The notes beneath the pieces are model-generated. The model saw only the letters and a list, made by a program, of their open reading frames with translations. It did no database searches and was not told the origin of the DNA. Made by a program: the position numbers and the translations under genes. Below are positions 26,822 through 35,917 of a stretch of 64,000 bases of DNA, piece after piece; within the stretch, counting starts at the first letter, position 1; each line of letters opens with the position of its first letter. The DNA lies in NCBI RefSeq assembly GCF_001976065.1, contig NZ_MNAH01000004.1, positions 374,519 through 438,518 of the forward strand. The letters are read 5' to 3'. The DNA is from Pseudomonas putida. GTDB taxonomy: Bacteria; Pseudomonadota; Gammaproteobacteria; Pseudomonadales; Pseudomonadaceae.

Positions 26822-28731
26822 CAGGACAGCGCCTCCAACTCCGCCTGCATGCTTTCCAGCAGTTCCAGGGCTTCCATCCAGGCTTCTTCCAGCTCTGCTT
26901 CACGCACCTTCAGCTTGGCCTGCTCGGCCAACAGGTCGCGCAATTCATTCTTGCGCAACGGTTCGTAGATGTCGCTATCGCCCAGGCTGGCATCGATCTT
27001 CGCCAGTTTTTCGTGCAGCTTGCCCAACTCGGCTTCCAGCTTGTCAGCCTCGCGCTTGTGCGGTGCCAGTTGCTGGCGCAACGCAGCGGCAGCCTGACGC
27101 TGGGCCTTCTTGTCGGTCTTGTCCGGATTGACCGGGGTGTTGCTGACAGGGGCATTGCGCTGACGGTACTCCACCAGCCAACGGGTGTAGTCCTCCAGAT
27201 CGCCGTCGAACTCTTCGACCTTGCCGTCCGCCACCAGATAGAAATTATCGGTGGTGCTTTTGAGCAAATGGCGATCGTGGGAGACCACCAGTACCGCACC
27301 ACTGAATTCCTGCAGGGCCATGGTCAGCGCCAGGCGCATTTCCAGGTCCAGGTGGTTGGTCGGTTCGTCGAGCAGCAACAGGTTCGGCCGATCCCAGGCA
27401 ATCAGGGCCAGCGCCAGGCGCGCCTTTTCGCCACCGGAGAAATTCAGCACCGGCTCGTCGATCCGCGCGCCACGGAAGTCGAAACCGCCGAGGAAATCGC
27501 GCAGGGTCTGTTCGCGCTCGGTCGGCGCCAGGCGCTGCAAGTGCAGCAACGGGCTGGCCTTGGAGTCCAGGGAATCGAGTTGATGCTGGGCGAAGTAACC
27601 GACCACGGTGTTCTCGCCGCGAGTCAGGCGTCCGGCCAGTGGCGACAGCTCACCAGCAAGGTTTTTGATCAGGGTCGATTTACCGGCGCCGTTCGGGCCG
27701 AGCAAACCGATCCGCGCGCCGGGGGTCAGTTGCAGCTTGACCTTCTCCAGCACGGCCTTGTCGCCGTAGCCCAGGCGGGCATCAGACAGATCGATCAGCG
27801 GGCTGGAGATCTTCTGCGATTCGCGGAAGACGAAGTCGAACGGCGAATCGACGTGCGCGGCGGTCAGCTCTTCCATCCGCTCCAGCGCCTTGATCCGGCT
27901 CTGGGCCTGGCGGGCCTTGGTGGCCTGGGCCTTGAAGCGGGCGATGTAGCTTTCCATGTGCGCACGTTGCGCCTGCTGCTTCTCGTACGCCTGTTGTTGC
28001 TGGGCCAGGCGTTCGGCTCGAGCACGCTCGAAGGCGCTGTAGCCACCGCGATACAGGGTGATCTTGCGCTGATCGACATGAGCCACGTGATCGACCACGG
28101 CATCGAGGAAGTCCCGATCGTGGGAAATCAGCATCAAGGTGCCTGGGTAGCTTTTGAGCCACTCTTCGAGCCAGATGATGGCGTCGAGGTCCAAGTGGTT
28201 GGTCGGTTCGTCGAGCAACAGCAGGTCCGAAGGACACATCAAGGCCTGCGCCAGGTTGAGGCGCATCCGCCAGCCACCGGAGAAATCGCCGACCGGGCGA
28301 TCCATCTGCTCGTTGGTGAAGCCCAGGCCTGCCAGCAACTTGCGAGCGCGGGCGTCGGCGGTGTAACCGTCGGCACTGTCCAACTCGGAGTGGTAACGGG
28401 CCTGTGCGGCACCGTCATGGGCCGCTTCGGCTGCCGCCAGGTCGCGTTGCACCTGGCGCAGGCGCAGGTCACCATCGAGCACGTAGTCGACCGCCAGGCG
28501 CTCGAGCGTGTCGACCTCCTGGCGCATGTGGGCGATACGCCAGTCGGCCGGCAGGAAGCAATCGCCCGAGTCAGGGTGCAGCTCACCCCGAAGCAAGGCG
28601 AACAGGCTCGATTTGCCGGCGCCGTTGGCACCGATGAGGCCGGCTTTCTGGCCGGCGTGCAGGGTCAGCTCGGCGTCTTCTAGCAGACGTTGCGGGCCAC
28701 GCTGTAAAGTCAGGTTCTGAAGTCGAATCAT
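26821..28731 (-). CDS. yheS: ABC-F ATPase YheS
   Basis: A 636-residue soluble protein with two ABC ATPase domains and no membrane domain, a ribosome-associated ABC-F factor. Walker A motifs are GANGAGKSS and GPNGAGKST; signatures are FSGGWRMRL and FSGGEKARL; both Walker B regions read LLLDEPTNHLDL. The inter-domain linker is the charged P-site-tRNA interaction motif, and the C terminus is a Lys/Glu-rich coiled coil. It aligns well with E. coli YheS (637 residues). The start at 28731 (MIRLQNLTL) is the homologue start; the frame is open 11 codons further. It is divergent from the 28782 gene by 50 bp. Confidence 0.94.
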   Translation of the reverse strand: MIRLQNLTLQRGPQRLLEDAELTLHAGQKAGLIGANGAGKSSLFALLRGELHPDSGDCFLPADWRIAHMRQEVDTLERLAVDYVLDGDLRLRQVQRDLAAAEAAHDGAAQARYHSELDSADGYTADARARKLLAGLGFTNEQMDRPVGDFSGGWRMRLNLAQALMCPSDLLLLDEPTNHLDLDAIIWLEEWLKSYPGTLMLISHDRDFLDAVVDHVAHVDQRKITLYRGGYSAFERARAERLAQQQQAYEKQQAQRAHMESYIARFKAQATKARQAQSRIKALERMEELTAAHVDSPFDFVFRESQKISSPLIDLSDARLGYGDKAVLEKVKLQLTPGARIGLLGPNGAGKSTLIKNLAGELSPLAGRLTRGENTVVGYFAQHQLDSLDSKASPLLHLQRLAPTEREQTLRDFLGGFDFRGARIDEPVLNFSGGEKARLALALIAWDRPNLLLLDEPTNHLDLEMRLALTMALQEFSGAVLVVSHDRHLLKSTTDNFYLVADGKVEEFDGDLEDYTRWLVEYRQRNAPVSNTPVNPDKTDKKAQRQAAAALRQQLAPHKREADKLEAELGKLHEKLAKIDASLGDSDIYEPLRKNELRDLLAEQAKLKVREAELEEAWMEALELLESMQAELEALS

Positions 28732-28781
28732 AATGGCGGCGGAGTCTACCAGCTTCGCTCGCAACTGGCGCGAGTAGCACT

Positions 28782-29246
28782 ATGTCCTCTGACCTGTGGA
28801 GCTTTTCCCTGACCCTTTATGCCCGTCCGGGCGTTGAACAGGCGTGCCTGCAATTGCAGTCGGCCGGAGTCAGTGTGTGTCTGCTGCTGTGTGCAGCCTG
28901 GCTGGGACAACGGGGTATCGCCTGCGATGAACAACGCCTGCAGCAACTTCGCGGTGTGGCGCAGGCCTGGGACGCCGATGTCGTGCAACCGTTACGGGCA
29001 CTGCGCGTGCACTGGAAATATGCCGCCACCGGCGATGCCGAACTGCATTCGCTACGCGAAAAGGTCAAGTCACTTGAGTTGGAGGCCGAGCGAATTCTGA
29101 TATTGCGCCTGGAACGATCGGCTGAGGGCTGGCCGCAGGGTGCCGCGACCGACCTGGCGATCTGGCTGGAAGGTGTGACGGCAGACGCCGCCCACCTCGA
29201 CCGCGACGCGCTGCATCAGCTGCGCGTCGCGGTAACCGGCACTTAA
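28782..29246 (+). CDS. TIGR02444 family protein
   Basis: A 154-residue, mostly helical cytosolic protein of unknown function. The opening DLWSFSLTLYARPGVEQACLQLQ and LLLCAAWLG match the TIGR02444 family found beside yheS/algP in pseudomonads. It contains no catalytic motif that I can see. Its stop shares the palindrome TTAA with the stop of the convergent algP gene, giving a four-base overlap. Confidence 0.82.
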   Translation: MSSDLWSFSLTLYARPGVEQACLQLQSAGVSVCLLLCAAWLGQRGIACDEQRLQQLRGVAQAWDADVVQPLRALRVHWKYAATGDAELHSLREKVKSLELEAERILILRLERSAEGWPQGAATDLAIWLEGVTADAAHLDRDALHQLRVAVTGT

Positions 29247-30403
29247 GAAGCGCTGGTTGGGGTGGAGCTGTTGCTCGACGGTGCCACTGGCGTTGGCGCA
29301 GTGGAGGCAGTCGAGGCCGTTGCTGCAGGAGCAGCCGAAGCAGTGGGTGCCGGCGCTGGGATTGCTGGCTTGGCCGCAGGAGCCGGAGCCGGCTTGGCAA
29401 CAGCGGCAGGCTTGTTAGCCGTGGCTGGTTTTTTCACTGCAGGTTTTGCCGCTGGTTTGGCTGCTGGTTTTGCAGCGGCTGGTTTGGCTGCCGGTTTCGC
29501 TGCGGCAGTTTTTGCGGCAGTGGCTGGCTTGGCGGCGACAGGTTTGGCAGCAGCCGTTTTAGCAGCCGGTTTTGCGGCGGGTTTGGCGGCTGTTTTTGCC
29601 ACCGGTTTGGCCGCGTTTTTTGCAGCTGGCTTGGCAGCGGTTTTAGTCGCGACAGGTTTTGCAGCCGGTTTTGCAGCGGCGGTTTTGGCGGCTGGTTTGG
29701 CGGCTGCGGTTTTCGCCGCGGCCGGTTTTGCAGCAGCGGTTTTGGCGGCAGGCTTGGCTGCCGGTTTAGCGGCCGCTGTTTTCGCCGCGGTTGTCCGCGC
29801 AGCAGGCTTGGCAGCTGCAGTTCTGGCAGCTGGTTTTGCAGCACTGGCCGCGACAGGTTTTTTCGCTGCAGATGTGGCAGCAGGTTTGGCTGCGGCTTTC
29901 ACCGGTGCCTTGGCGGCAGGTTTGGCGGCAGGCTTGGCCGGTGCTTTTGCGGCAACCGGTTTGGCAGCGGCTTTCTTCGCAGGGGCCGCTGCTGGTTTGG
30001 CCGAACGCAGGGACAACGCCTTGCCAACAGCCTCTTGTACGCGACCAACACCCTGGGCCAGTTTCAGGCTTTCCTGGGCATCGCGCTTGAGTTGCAGAAT
30101 GTAGCCGCGAGTTTCCGATTGACGATCCTTGAGCGCATCAAGCAGGTCCTCGAGCTCCTTCACCGCGTCCTTGGCTTTGGTCTGCGCCTTGGCCTTTCCG
30201 GCGGCCGCTGCGTCCTGCAATTTGGTTCGGGATTTGTGCAATTTCTCTTGCGCTTTTCCGCGCTGCTTTTCCAGTTTGGCGAGCAGTTTTTCAGCATCAG
30301 CCAAAGCTTCGGAACAAGCGTTTTCGAGATGCTCGAGCAAGCTGCCCGAGAGTTGTTGGAGCAGGTGCAACGGAGTACTTACAGGCTTCTTGGTGGCCGA
30401 CAT
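29243..30403 (-). CDS. algP: AlgP (AlgR3), histone H1-like repetitive protein
   Basis: A 386-residue DNA-binding-like protein. Residues 1-150 are a helical, charged region predicted as coiled coil (EKLLAKLEKQRGKAQEKLHK, then DAVKELEDLLDALKDRQSETRGYILQLKRDAQESL). Residues about 140-335 are degenerate Lys-Pro-Ala-Ala repeats like eukaryotic histone H1. The tail is Ala/Pro/Ser-rich. In P. aeruginosa AlgP affects algD transcription and the repeat number varies between strains. The ATG at 30403 follows GGAGG. It lies next to the FKBP gene and algQ, as in PAO1. Confidence 0.93.
   Translation of the reverse strand: MSATKKPVSTPLHLLQQLSGSLLEHLENACSEALADAEKLLAKLEKQRGKAQEKLHKSRTKLQDAAAAGKAKAQTKAKDAVKELEDLLDALKDRQSETRGYILQLKRDAQESLKLAQGVGRVQEAVGKALSLRSAKPAAAPAKKAAAKPVAAKAPAKPAAKPAAKAPVKAAAKPAATSAAKKPVAASAAKPAARTAAAKPAARTTAAKTAAAKPAAKPAAKTAAAKPAAAKTAAAKPAAKTAAAKPAAKPVATKTAAKPAAKNAAKPVAKTAAKPAAKPAAKTAAAKPVAAKPATAAKTAAAKPAAKPAAAKPAAKPAAKPAVKKPATANKPAAVAKPAPAPAAKPAIPAPAPTASAAPAATASTASTAPTPVAPSSNSSTPTSAS
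29420..29990 (-). repeat. Degenerate tandem repeats encoding KPAA units in algP
   Basis: About 570 bp of imperfect 9-15-bp units, each roughly AAA-CCN-GCN-GCN in coding sense. Units are multiples of three, so slippage changes protein length without shifting the frame. Confidence 0.85.
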
Positions 30404-30595
30404 GGTTTACCTCCTGGCTGGCGTGAGTGCGGCTCATACTAGACCTCTGCTGCTACCGCCGCTAGGGCATCTTGACAGTATCCAAAGCGCCGCGTTGCAA
30501 GGAATTGAAAATGTTCTGCGCTGGCGCAAAAGCAGTTCACCGTGGAATGCATTCTCGCTGGCATAATCGCCCGCAACTCAGGTCGGAGAGTGCCC

Positions 30596-31261
30596 ATGTC
30601 GCGCTACCTTTTTTTATCGCTTTGCGTGATTTTTTCCGTGGCCAACGCCGCTGAAAAAAACCAGGAAAAAGAGGCTCACGATCTCGCTTACAGCTTGGGT
30701 GCCAGTCTCGGCGAACGCTTGCGCCAAGAGGTTCCCGACTTGCAGATTCAGGCGCTGGTCGACGGATTGCAACAGGCCTATCAAGGCAAGCCACTGGCGT
30801 TGAAGGACGAGCAGATCGAACGTATTCTGGCCGAACACGAAGCCCGAGCGGCCACGCAATCAGCTGCGCCGGAAAGTGAACTGGCCCTGGAAAAAGAGCA
30901 GCGTTTTCTCAGCGAAGAAAAAGCGAGGCATGGGGTTCGTGAATTGGCTAATGGCATCCTGCTGACAGAGCTGGCACCAGGGACAGGCGCCAAGGCCGGG
31001 CCGAACGGCAAGGTGCAGGTTCTGTATGTCGGTCGCCTGCCTGACGGCACGGTGTTCGATCAGAACAGCCAGCCGCAGTGGTTCAGCCTCGACAGTGTGA
31101 TCAGCGGCTGGCGCAGCGCCCTGCAAGACATGCCGGTCGGTGCGAAATGGCGCCTGGTGATTCCATCGGCCCAAGCCTATGGCGCCGACGGTGCCGGCGA
31201 CTTGATCGCGCCGTATACGCCTCTGGTATTCGAAGTCGAGTTACGCGGCGCTGCCGGCTGA
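30596..31261 (+). CDS. FKBP-type peptidyl-prolyl cis-trans isomerase, exported
   Basis: A 221-residue periplasmic foldase of the FkpA/Mip type. The start at 30596 has GGAG seven bases upstream and begins a signal peptide (MSRYLFLSLCVIFSVANA). A helical dimerisation domain (AYSLGASLGERLRQEVPDLQ) leads into the FKBP domain from about residue 115, with YVGRLPDGTVFDQN, the FSLDSVISGWRSALQDMPVGAKW active-site region and IAPYTPLVFEVEL. It is divergent from algP and converges on algQ. Confidence 0.9.
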   Translation: MSRYLFLSLCVIFSVANAAEKNQEKEAHDLAYSLGASLGERLRQEVPDLQIQALVDGLQQAYQGKPLALKDEQIERILAEHEARAATQSAAPESELALEKEQRFLSEEKARHGVRELANGILLTELAPGTGAKAGPNGKVQVLYVGRLPDGTVFDQNSQPQWFSLDSVISGWRSALQDMPVGAKWRLVIPSAQAYGADGAGDLIAPYTPLVFEVELRGAAG

Positions 31262-31272
31262 ACGTGGAAATG

Positions 31273-31300
31273 AAAAACGGCGTGCCTTGGCACGCCGTTT
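31273..31300. terminator. Bidirectional terminator between the FKBP gene and algQ
   Basis: AAACGGCGTGCC-TT-GGCACGCCGTTT is a perfect 12-bp stem with a two-base loop, sited between two convergent genes. Confidence 0.82.
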
Positions 31301-31321
31301 CGGGGTCCAGCGGGAAACGGT

Positions 31322-31780
31322 TCAAGCCTGGACCGAATCGGTTTCCTTGTGAGCTGTGTGCAGCACTTCAATCAGGCAGTCTTCCAGTTCGAAGCGCTCA
31401 TGCAACAGGCCACCCAGCTCCTTGAACTTCTCCGCGACGCATTTTCCGGCATCACACAGGTCATTGAACGCGAGCAGCTTCTCGGTGATGACGTCGATGC
31501 GCGGATAGATCGTCTCGGCGAGTTCCAGGCCACGCTTGTCGTTGAAAGCCTTGGCCTCCCCCGTCAGCTGTTCGTAGATCTCGAAGTGGCCGGCGGATAC
31601 GTAGTCGACCAGCACCCCACAGAATTCCTGCAAAGGTTTTCGGTTTTCGCCCAACGCCTCGGGCTTCTCGCCGAGAGTGTCATAGGCCCGAACCAGTTCG
31701 TGACGTTCCTGCAACCAACGATCGATCAGCAGATGTACTCCACCCCAACGTTCCTGAGCATTCTGACAACTTTCGAGCAT
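31322..31780 (-). CDS. algQ: AlgQ (Rsd-like anti-sigma-70 regulator)
   Basis: A 152-residue helical protein that binds RNA polymerase sigma-70 and, in P. aeruginosa, affects alginate and siderophore genes. The start at 31780 (MLESCQNAQERWGGVHLLIDRWLQ) matches the known AlgQ N terminus; the frame is open nine codons further up. Rsd/AlgQ features include FCGVLVDYVSAGHFEIYEQL and the C-terminal ELGGLLHERFELEDCLIE. Single gene, downstream of dsbB. Confidence 0.93.
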   Translation of the reverse strand: MLESCQNAQERWGGVHLLIDRWLQERHELVRAYDTLGEKPEALGENRKPLQEFCGVLVDYVSAGHFEIYEQLTGEAKAFNDKRGLELAETIYPRIDVITEKLLAFNDLCDAGKCVAEKFKELGGLLHERFELEDCLIEVLHTAHKETDSVQA

Positions 31781-31955
31781 GGCGGTCTCTCTTCCCTTGT
31801 GGGTCATGCTGCTCTACACCTGTCGCCCTTGAGAATCAAGATTCGACCAGGCAGAGCGTCATCGAGCAACATAAATCCAATGACACGTGCGGGCCAGATT
31901 ATGCCCGCACGACGGTGGCTTCAAGGTACGCAGACGATAAAGTTCATACAAGTGT

Positions 31956-32507
31956 TTAATCGCCGGCAAGCACCCGGTGCGACGAATCGCCGCCGAGCGG
32001 TCGCCGGCTGACGCTCAAGACCAGGCGTATCAGCTGATAAATACCCAGGATCATCATCGCAACGAAGAACAGCAGGCTCCATTCCGGGATACTCAAATCG
32101 AACAGCGTCCAGGCGATCTGCGGGCAGTCGACGGCCCCCTGGAACACCCTCTGCACGACGCTCAGCCACGGTGCGTAGGTGAATACCTCGGCCAGGTCAG
32201 GTGTGCAGGCGGAAAACTGGTGCACCGGATCGGTTTGCAGCAACACCTGGCGCCAGGCCGTGAAGGTCCCCAGCAGGCTGCAGGACAGCCCGAGCAGCCA
32301 GTACACAAAGGACCCCAGGCGAGCGGGACCATGCACCGCAGCCGTCAGGCACACACCGCTCAACAGCGCCAGGCAAGCCCGCTGCAACAGACACAAGCCA
32401 CAGGGGCTGAGACCCACCGCATATTCCAGGTAATAGGAAACGCCCAGGGCCAGGGCACCTGCGAGGAACACAGTAAAAAACAGGGAGCGTGGGCAGGCCA
32501 ACGACAT
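31956..32507 (-). CDS. dsbB: DsbB-family disulfide bond formation protein
   Basis: A 183-residue four-helix membrane quinone reductase that reoxidises DsbA. The two redox cysteine pairs are C36-GL-C39 (first periplasmic loop) and C101/C128 (second loop). The start at 32507 (MSLACPRSLFF) places the first helix correctly. In PAO1 the gene in this position, between hemY and algQ, is called dsbH, one of two DsbB paralogues. Confidence 0.9.
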   Translation of the reverse strand: MSLACPRSLFFTVFLAGALALGVSYYLEYAVGLSPCGLCLLQRACLALLSGVCLTAAVHGPARLGSFVYWLLGLSCSLLGTFTAWRQVLLQTDPVHQFSACTPDLAEVFTYAPWLSVVQRVFQGAVDCPQIAWTLFDLSIPEWSLLFFVAMMILGIYQLIRLVLSVSRRPLGGDSSHRVLAGD

Positions 32508-32736
32508 GGCGTTTCCGTAACGATTAAGGGTCCGGTCGCTACGGTAGTTGAAAGCGCGCAAGCCTTACAAGGCGGGCAGATGCAGACATTTCAGCAAATA
32601 CATACGGAAATCCCGACAGACATCAGGGGATCTGACGTAGGGGTCTGTAGGACTTTGCTGACGCCCCATTGCGAAGGGAAAATTCCGACAGGACCGGGGA
32701 ACGGATCGCCCCCTCGAGCGATCCTTCACCCAGCGA

Positions 32737-33975
32737 TCAACCGTGAGCCAACACCGGCAGCGGTGCCGCCAGCAAGCGCTCATCGAGCAGGCCCAGGCCT
32801 TCCTGGAACAATTGATTGCTGCGCTCGGTGTCTCCCATCTGTGCCAGCAGGCGTGCCAGTTCGGCGCAGGCTTCCGGGTTGCGCTGGACTCGCAGGCTGC
32901 TTTCCAGATAGTCCCGGGCCTTGCCCCACAGGCTGTTTTGCAAACACAGGCGACCCAGCGTCAGCAACAGGCCTGGATCGGTCGGATGGTCTTTAAGCCA
33001 GCCCTCGGCGAGTTGCAACTGGCGAGCCGGGTCACTGCCGCGCACCAACCCATAGAGGCGCGCCAGATGGCTGTCGTAGTTGCGTTTCAGAGCCGTGCGC
33101 AGGACCTCCTCGGCCTCGACCTGGGCACCCAGTTGCCGTAGTTGCTCGGCATAGGCGAGCACCAATTGCGGCTCCTGGCGCTGCGCTGAAGTCAGCTGCT
33201 GCCAGGCGCGCTCGAGCGCTTGCAGACCGAGTGTGCCCTCCTCCTCCCGATGCGCCGCCAGGGACAGGTTCTCCCCCCAGGCCCGACGCTCCAGCTCGGC
33301 CAGTTCCGCCACCGGCAGGACTTTATCCTTGCGCAGCTCAGGCAGCAGGCGAATCACCGCCGACCAGTCGCCTCGCTGCTGATGCAGGCGCTGCAACTGA
33401 CGCAGGACCTGTGCGTTATGCGGGTGGCGCTCGTGCATCGCCTGCAGGGTCGTCAGGGCTCCCTCGGTATCACCGCGATCGGTCTGCAATTGCGCGTGGT
33501 TCAGGGCAATCGCCAACTCGGCTTGGGGCTGGCGCTCCAAGGCACGCTCCAGCAGGTTGTCACTTTCTTCGTAACGACCCTGCTCATTTGCGGCGCGGGC
33601 AGCCCCGAGGTAGTAAAGCAGCGGCTGGCGCTCGGCTTCCGCAGCCCGATGCAAATGACGTTGCGCGCTGGCCCAGCGACCTTCGGCCAGATCCAGTTGC
33701 CCGTGCTCGATCGCCACTTGGACCCGGCGACTGCGATTGCGCCGTGACCACGGATTGACCACGCCACCGGAGGTCGTGACCAGTTCGACCAACGCCTTGA
33801 CGCCCCAGAAGACCAGCCAGAGAACGGCGACCAGGGCCAACGTTGCCCACAGGCTCGATTCGTAGCGAAAGCTCTTGTAGGCAATCAGGACATAACCGGA
33901 ATGCTCGGCAATGGCCAGGCCCAAGGCAGCCGCAGCCGCAATGGCCAGGAACACGATCACATAGAGGCGTTTCAT
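32737..33975 (-). CDS. hemY: HemY-like tetratricopeptide inner-membrane protein
   Basis: A 412-residue protein with two N-terminal membrane helices (LYVIVFLAIAAAAALGLAIAE and LWATLALVAVLWLVFWGVKAL) and then TPR-like helical repeats (from about residue 95). This is the gammaproteobacterial HemY of the hemCDXY operon, not the protoporphyrinogen oxidase HemY. Its role in late haem synthesis is genetic association only. The ATG overlaps the hemX stop by four bases (ATGA). Confidence 0.9.
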   Translation of the reverse strand: MKRLYVIVFLAIAAAAALGLAIAEHSGYVLIAYKSFRYESSLWATLALVAVLWLVFWGVKALVELVTTSGGVVNPWSRRNRSRRVQVAIEHGQLDLAEGRWASAQRHLHRAAEAERQPLLYYLGAARAANEQGRYEESDNLLERALERQPQAELAIALNHAQLQTDRGDTEGALTTLQAMHERHPHNAQVLRQLQRLHQQRGDWSAVIRLLPELRKDKVLPVAELAELERRAWGENLSLAAHREEEGTLGLQALERAWQQLTSAQRQEPQLVLAYAEQLRQLGAQVEAEEVLRTALKRNYDSHLARLYGLVRGSDPARQLQLAEGWLKDHPTDPGLLLTLGRLCLQNSLWGKARDYLESSLRVQRNPEACAELARLLAQMGDTERSNQLFQEGLGLLDERLLAAPLPVLAHG

Positions 33976-35132
33976 GGAGTGGCCTCCTGTGCGGGGTTCG
34001 CCGCAGGTTTGGCCAGCGGCTTGATCGAGTCTTCGGCGTTGACGTTACGCCGCTCCAGGTAACCCTGGACCGCACTCAGGGTTCCGGTCAGGTCCGGGGT
34101 GACCACAGAGACCGGCTGCTTGCTCAGTTCGGCCACCTGCTCGAGCATCACTTTGCTCTGAGGATTGTCCGGATTGAAGTTGCCCTTGAGTACATCCCGA
34201 GCCTCTGCCAGCGCCTGGGAGTACACCGCTGCCTGACCGTTGAGTGCCGCCCACTGTGCCTGTTCCAGCGCCAGGCTCAATGCCAGGCGAACCTGGCTCA
34301 GGCTCTGCCCGGCCAGCAAGGGACGGACATTTTTGTCGGCGTTGAAATCGATACGGATGTAGCGCGAGATCTGATCCCACCACTGCGCCCAGCGACTGGC
34401 GCCGTCGCCATCGGCGGTCAGCCCCAGCAGGGACTCGCCACGGTCCTTGTACTCGGGCGCGAGCTCGGTGAGGCTGATCACCTGATCGCGCAACGCCCCC
34501 AGGCGCAGGAACAGACCGGTGCGATCCGGCTGCTCCGTGCTGCGCAAGGCCACCAGGGTCTTGGCCACTTGCTCGCGAGCGGCGAAAGAGCCTGGGTCAT
34601 TCTGTTCACGGAGGATTTCATCGGCGCCCTGGACCAGGGCCTGGGCGCTGCTGATGTCCTGCAACGCCGAAAGGCGCAGGCTGGCCAGGCGCAACAAGTG
34701 CTCGGCCTCGGCCAGGCGCCAGTCCTTGCGGCTGGCGCCGAGAACGGTTTCCAGGCGTTGATTCAAACGTTGCTGGTCGCCCTGCAACTGAGTCACCAGG
34801 CGGCTGCGCTCTTCCAGTACATCGGCATTGGGCAGTTGCTCAAGGCGCGCGCTCAGCCGCTGCTCGTTCAGCTTCAGGCTCTGCGCCTGATCGTTCAAGG
34901 CCTGCACCTGACTCAACTGCTGCTGGGTATTGGCTTGCAAGTGACGCACTTGCCAGACTCCCCAGCCACCCACTGCGACACCGACGGCGCCCACCAGCAA
35001 CGCGACGATTGCCAGCCCGTTGCCTCGGCGCTGCTGTTCGGCAGGTGGTGGTCGCAGTTCATCAAAAGGTGCATCAACCGGTGCATCGAGCACTGGCCGC
35101 GAGTCATCTTTAGGCAAGGCTGTTTCGCTCAC
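33972..35132 (-). CDS. hemX: HemX, putative uroporphyrinogen-III C-methyltransferase-like protein
   Basis: A 386-residue single-pass membrane protein. A GTG start at 35132 (GTGAGCGAAACAGCC) is chosen because AAGGA lies eight bases upstream and homologues begin MSETALPKDD; the frame stays open 28 codons further. A cytoplasmic acidic/proline-rich head is followed by one helix (GLAIVALLVGAVGVAVGGWGVW) and a long coiled coil (residues about 70-150). No methyltransferase motif is visible despite the traditional product name. Third gene of hemCDXY. Confidence 0.88.
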   Translation of the reverse strand: MSETALPKDDSRPVLDAPVDAPFDELRPPPAEQQRRGNGLAIVALLVGAVGVAVGGWGVWQVRHLQANTQQQLSQVQALNDQAQSLKLNEQRLSARLEQLPNADVLEERSRLVTQLQGDQQRLNQRLETVLGASRKDWRLAEAEHLLRLASLRLSALQDISSAQALVQGADEILREQNDPGSFAAREQVAKTLVALRSTEQPDRTGLFLRLGALRDQVISLTELAPEYKDRGESLLGLTADGDGASRWAQWWDQISRYIRIDFNADKNVRPLLAGQSLSQVRLALSLALEQAQWAALNGQAAVYSQALAEARDVLKGNFNPDNPQSKVMLEQVAELSKQPVSVVTPDLTGTLSAVQGYLERRNVNAEDSIKPLAKPAANPAQEATP

Positions 35133-35149
35133 GTATCCATCCTTTGCAT

Positions 35150-35917
35150 TTAGAGAACGGGCACGGGATGCTCCCGTAACGCCGTCAGCAAAGCCGCGGC
35201 ACTGGCGCCACGACAATCCACAACTGTCAGGGCCCCGGCGGCACGTGCCAGCTCGGCGACCCTGGGGCTTGGTACAAACAACGGCAACTGCGCCAACTGC
35301 GGCCAGGCATCGCCAGCCAATTGATGCAGGTGCTCAAAACCCTGTCCACTGCTGACCACCAGCGCGTTCAGGCGTTCCGCCTTGATCCGATGCTCCAGCG
35401 CCGCTGGCGGGTATAGCGGCAGCTCGCGGCGGTACAACTCCAGATACTCGACACTAGCACCTCGCTCGCGCATGCGCTCAGCCAGCAGTTCACGCCCCCC
35501 CTCCCCGCGCAGGATCAGCACCTGCGGATCGAACCGCGCGATAGCCTCGCGCAACGCTGCAAGTTCAAGCAAGGCCTCGCTGTCATCGCCTTGCGCTGGG
35601 AAGCTGACGTCCAAACCGCGAGCCTCGAGGATCTGCGCCGTCGCAGCGCCGACACTGAACCACTTCACGCGCGGTGCTGGCGGGCCAAAGCGGTCGAGCA
35701 GCTCAACACCGATGCGCGCCGCCGGCTTGCTGACCACGATCACCGCGCAGTAGCGATCCAGATCGCGGAACGCTTCGCGCATTGTCTCAGAGACCGGGAT
35801 CGGCACTATGTCCAAAAGCGGCAAGCTGCTGCTGAAAATCCCCTGCTCGGCCAATAGACTGCCCAGCGCCGCCGACTCATCCGCCGGACGCGTCAGCAGC
35901 AGGCGCCAACCTGTCAC
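35150..35917 (-). CDS. hemD: Uroporphyrinogen-III synthase HemD
   Basis: A 255-residue enzyme that cyclises hydroxymethylbilane with D-ring inversion. The sequence is poorly conserved family-wide, but the opening WRLLLTRPADESAALGSLL, the VIVVSKPAARIGVELL segment and VVSSGQGFEHLHQL fit. It starts with GTG, overlapping the hemC stop as GTGA, so it is translationally coupled to hemC. Its stop lies 17 bases before the hemX GTG. Confidence 0.92.
   Translation of the reverse strand: MTGWRLLLTRPADESAALGSLLAEQGIFSSSLPLLDIVPIPVSETMREAFRDLDRYCAVIVVSKPAARIGVELLDRFGPPAPRVKWFSVGAATAQILEARGLDVSFPAQGDDSEALLELAALREAIARFDPQVLILRGEGGRELLAERMRERGASVEYLELYRRELPLYPPAALEHRIKAERLNALVVSSGQGFEHLHQLAGDAWPQLAQLPLFVPSPRVAELARAAGALTVVDCRGASAAALLTALREHPVPVL

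Noticed and set aside
27013..28683. 556-codon plus-strand frame opposite yheS
   Set aside because: Antisense shadow of the ABC-F gene.
29420..29990. CRISPR-like array
   Set aside because: The periodicity comes from coding repeats in algP; there are no spacers or uniform repeats.
29262..30104. Ala/Gly-rich plus-strand frame opposite algP
   Set aside because: It is the complement of the KPAA repeats; the repeats make every frame open.
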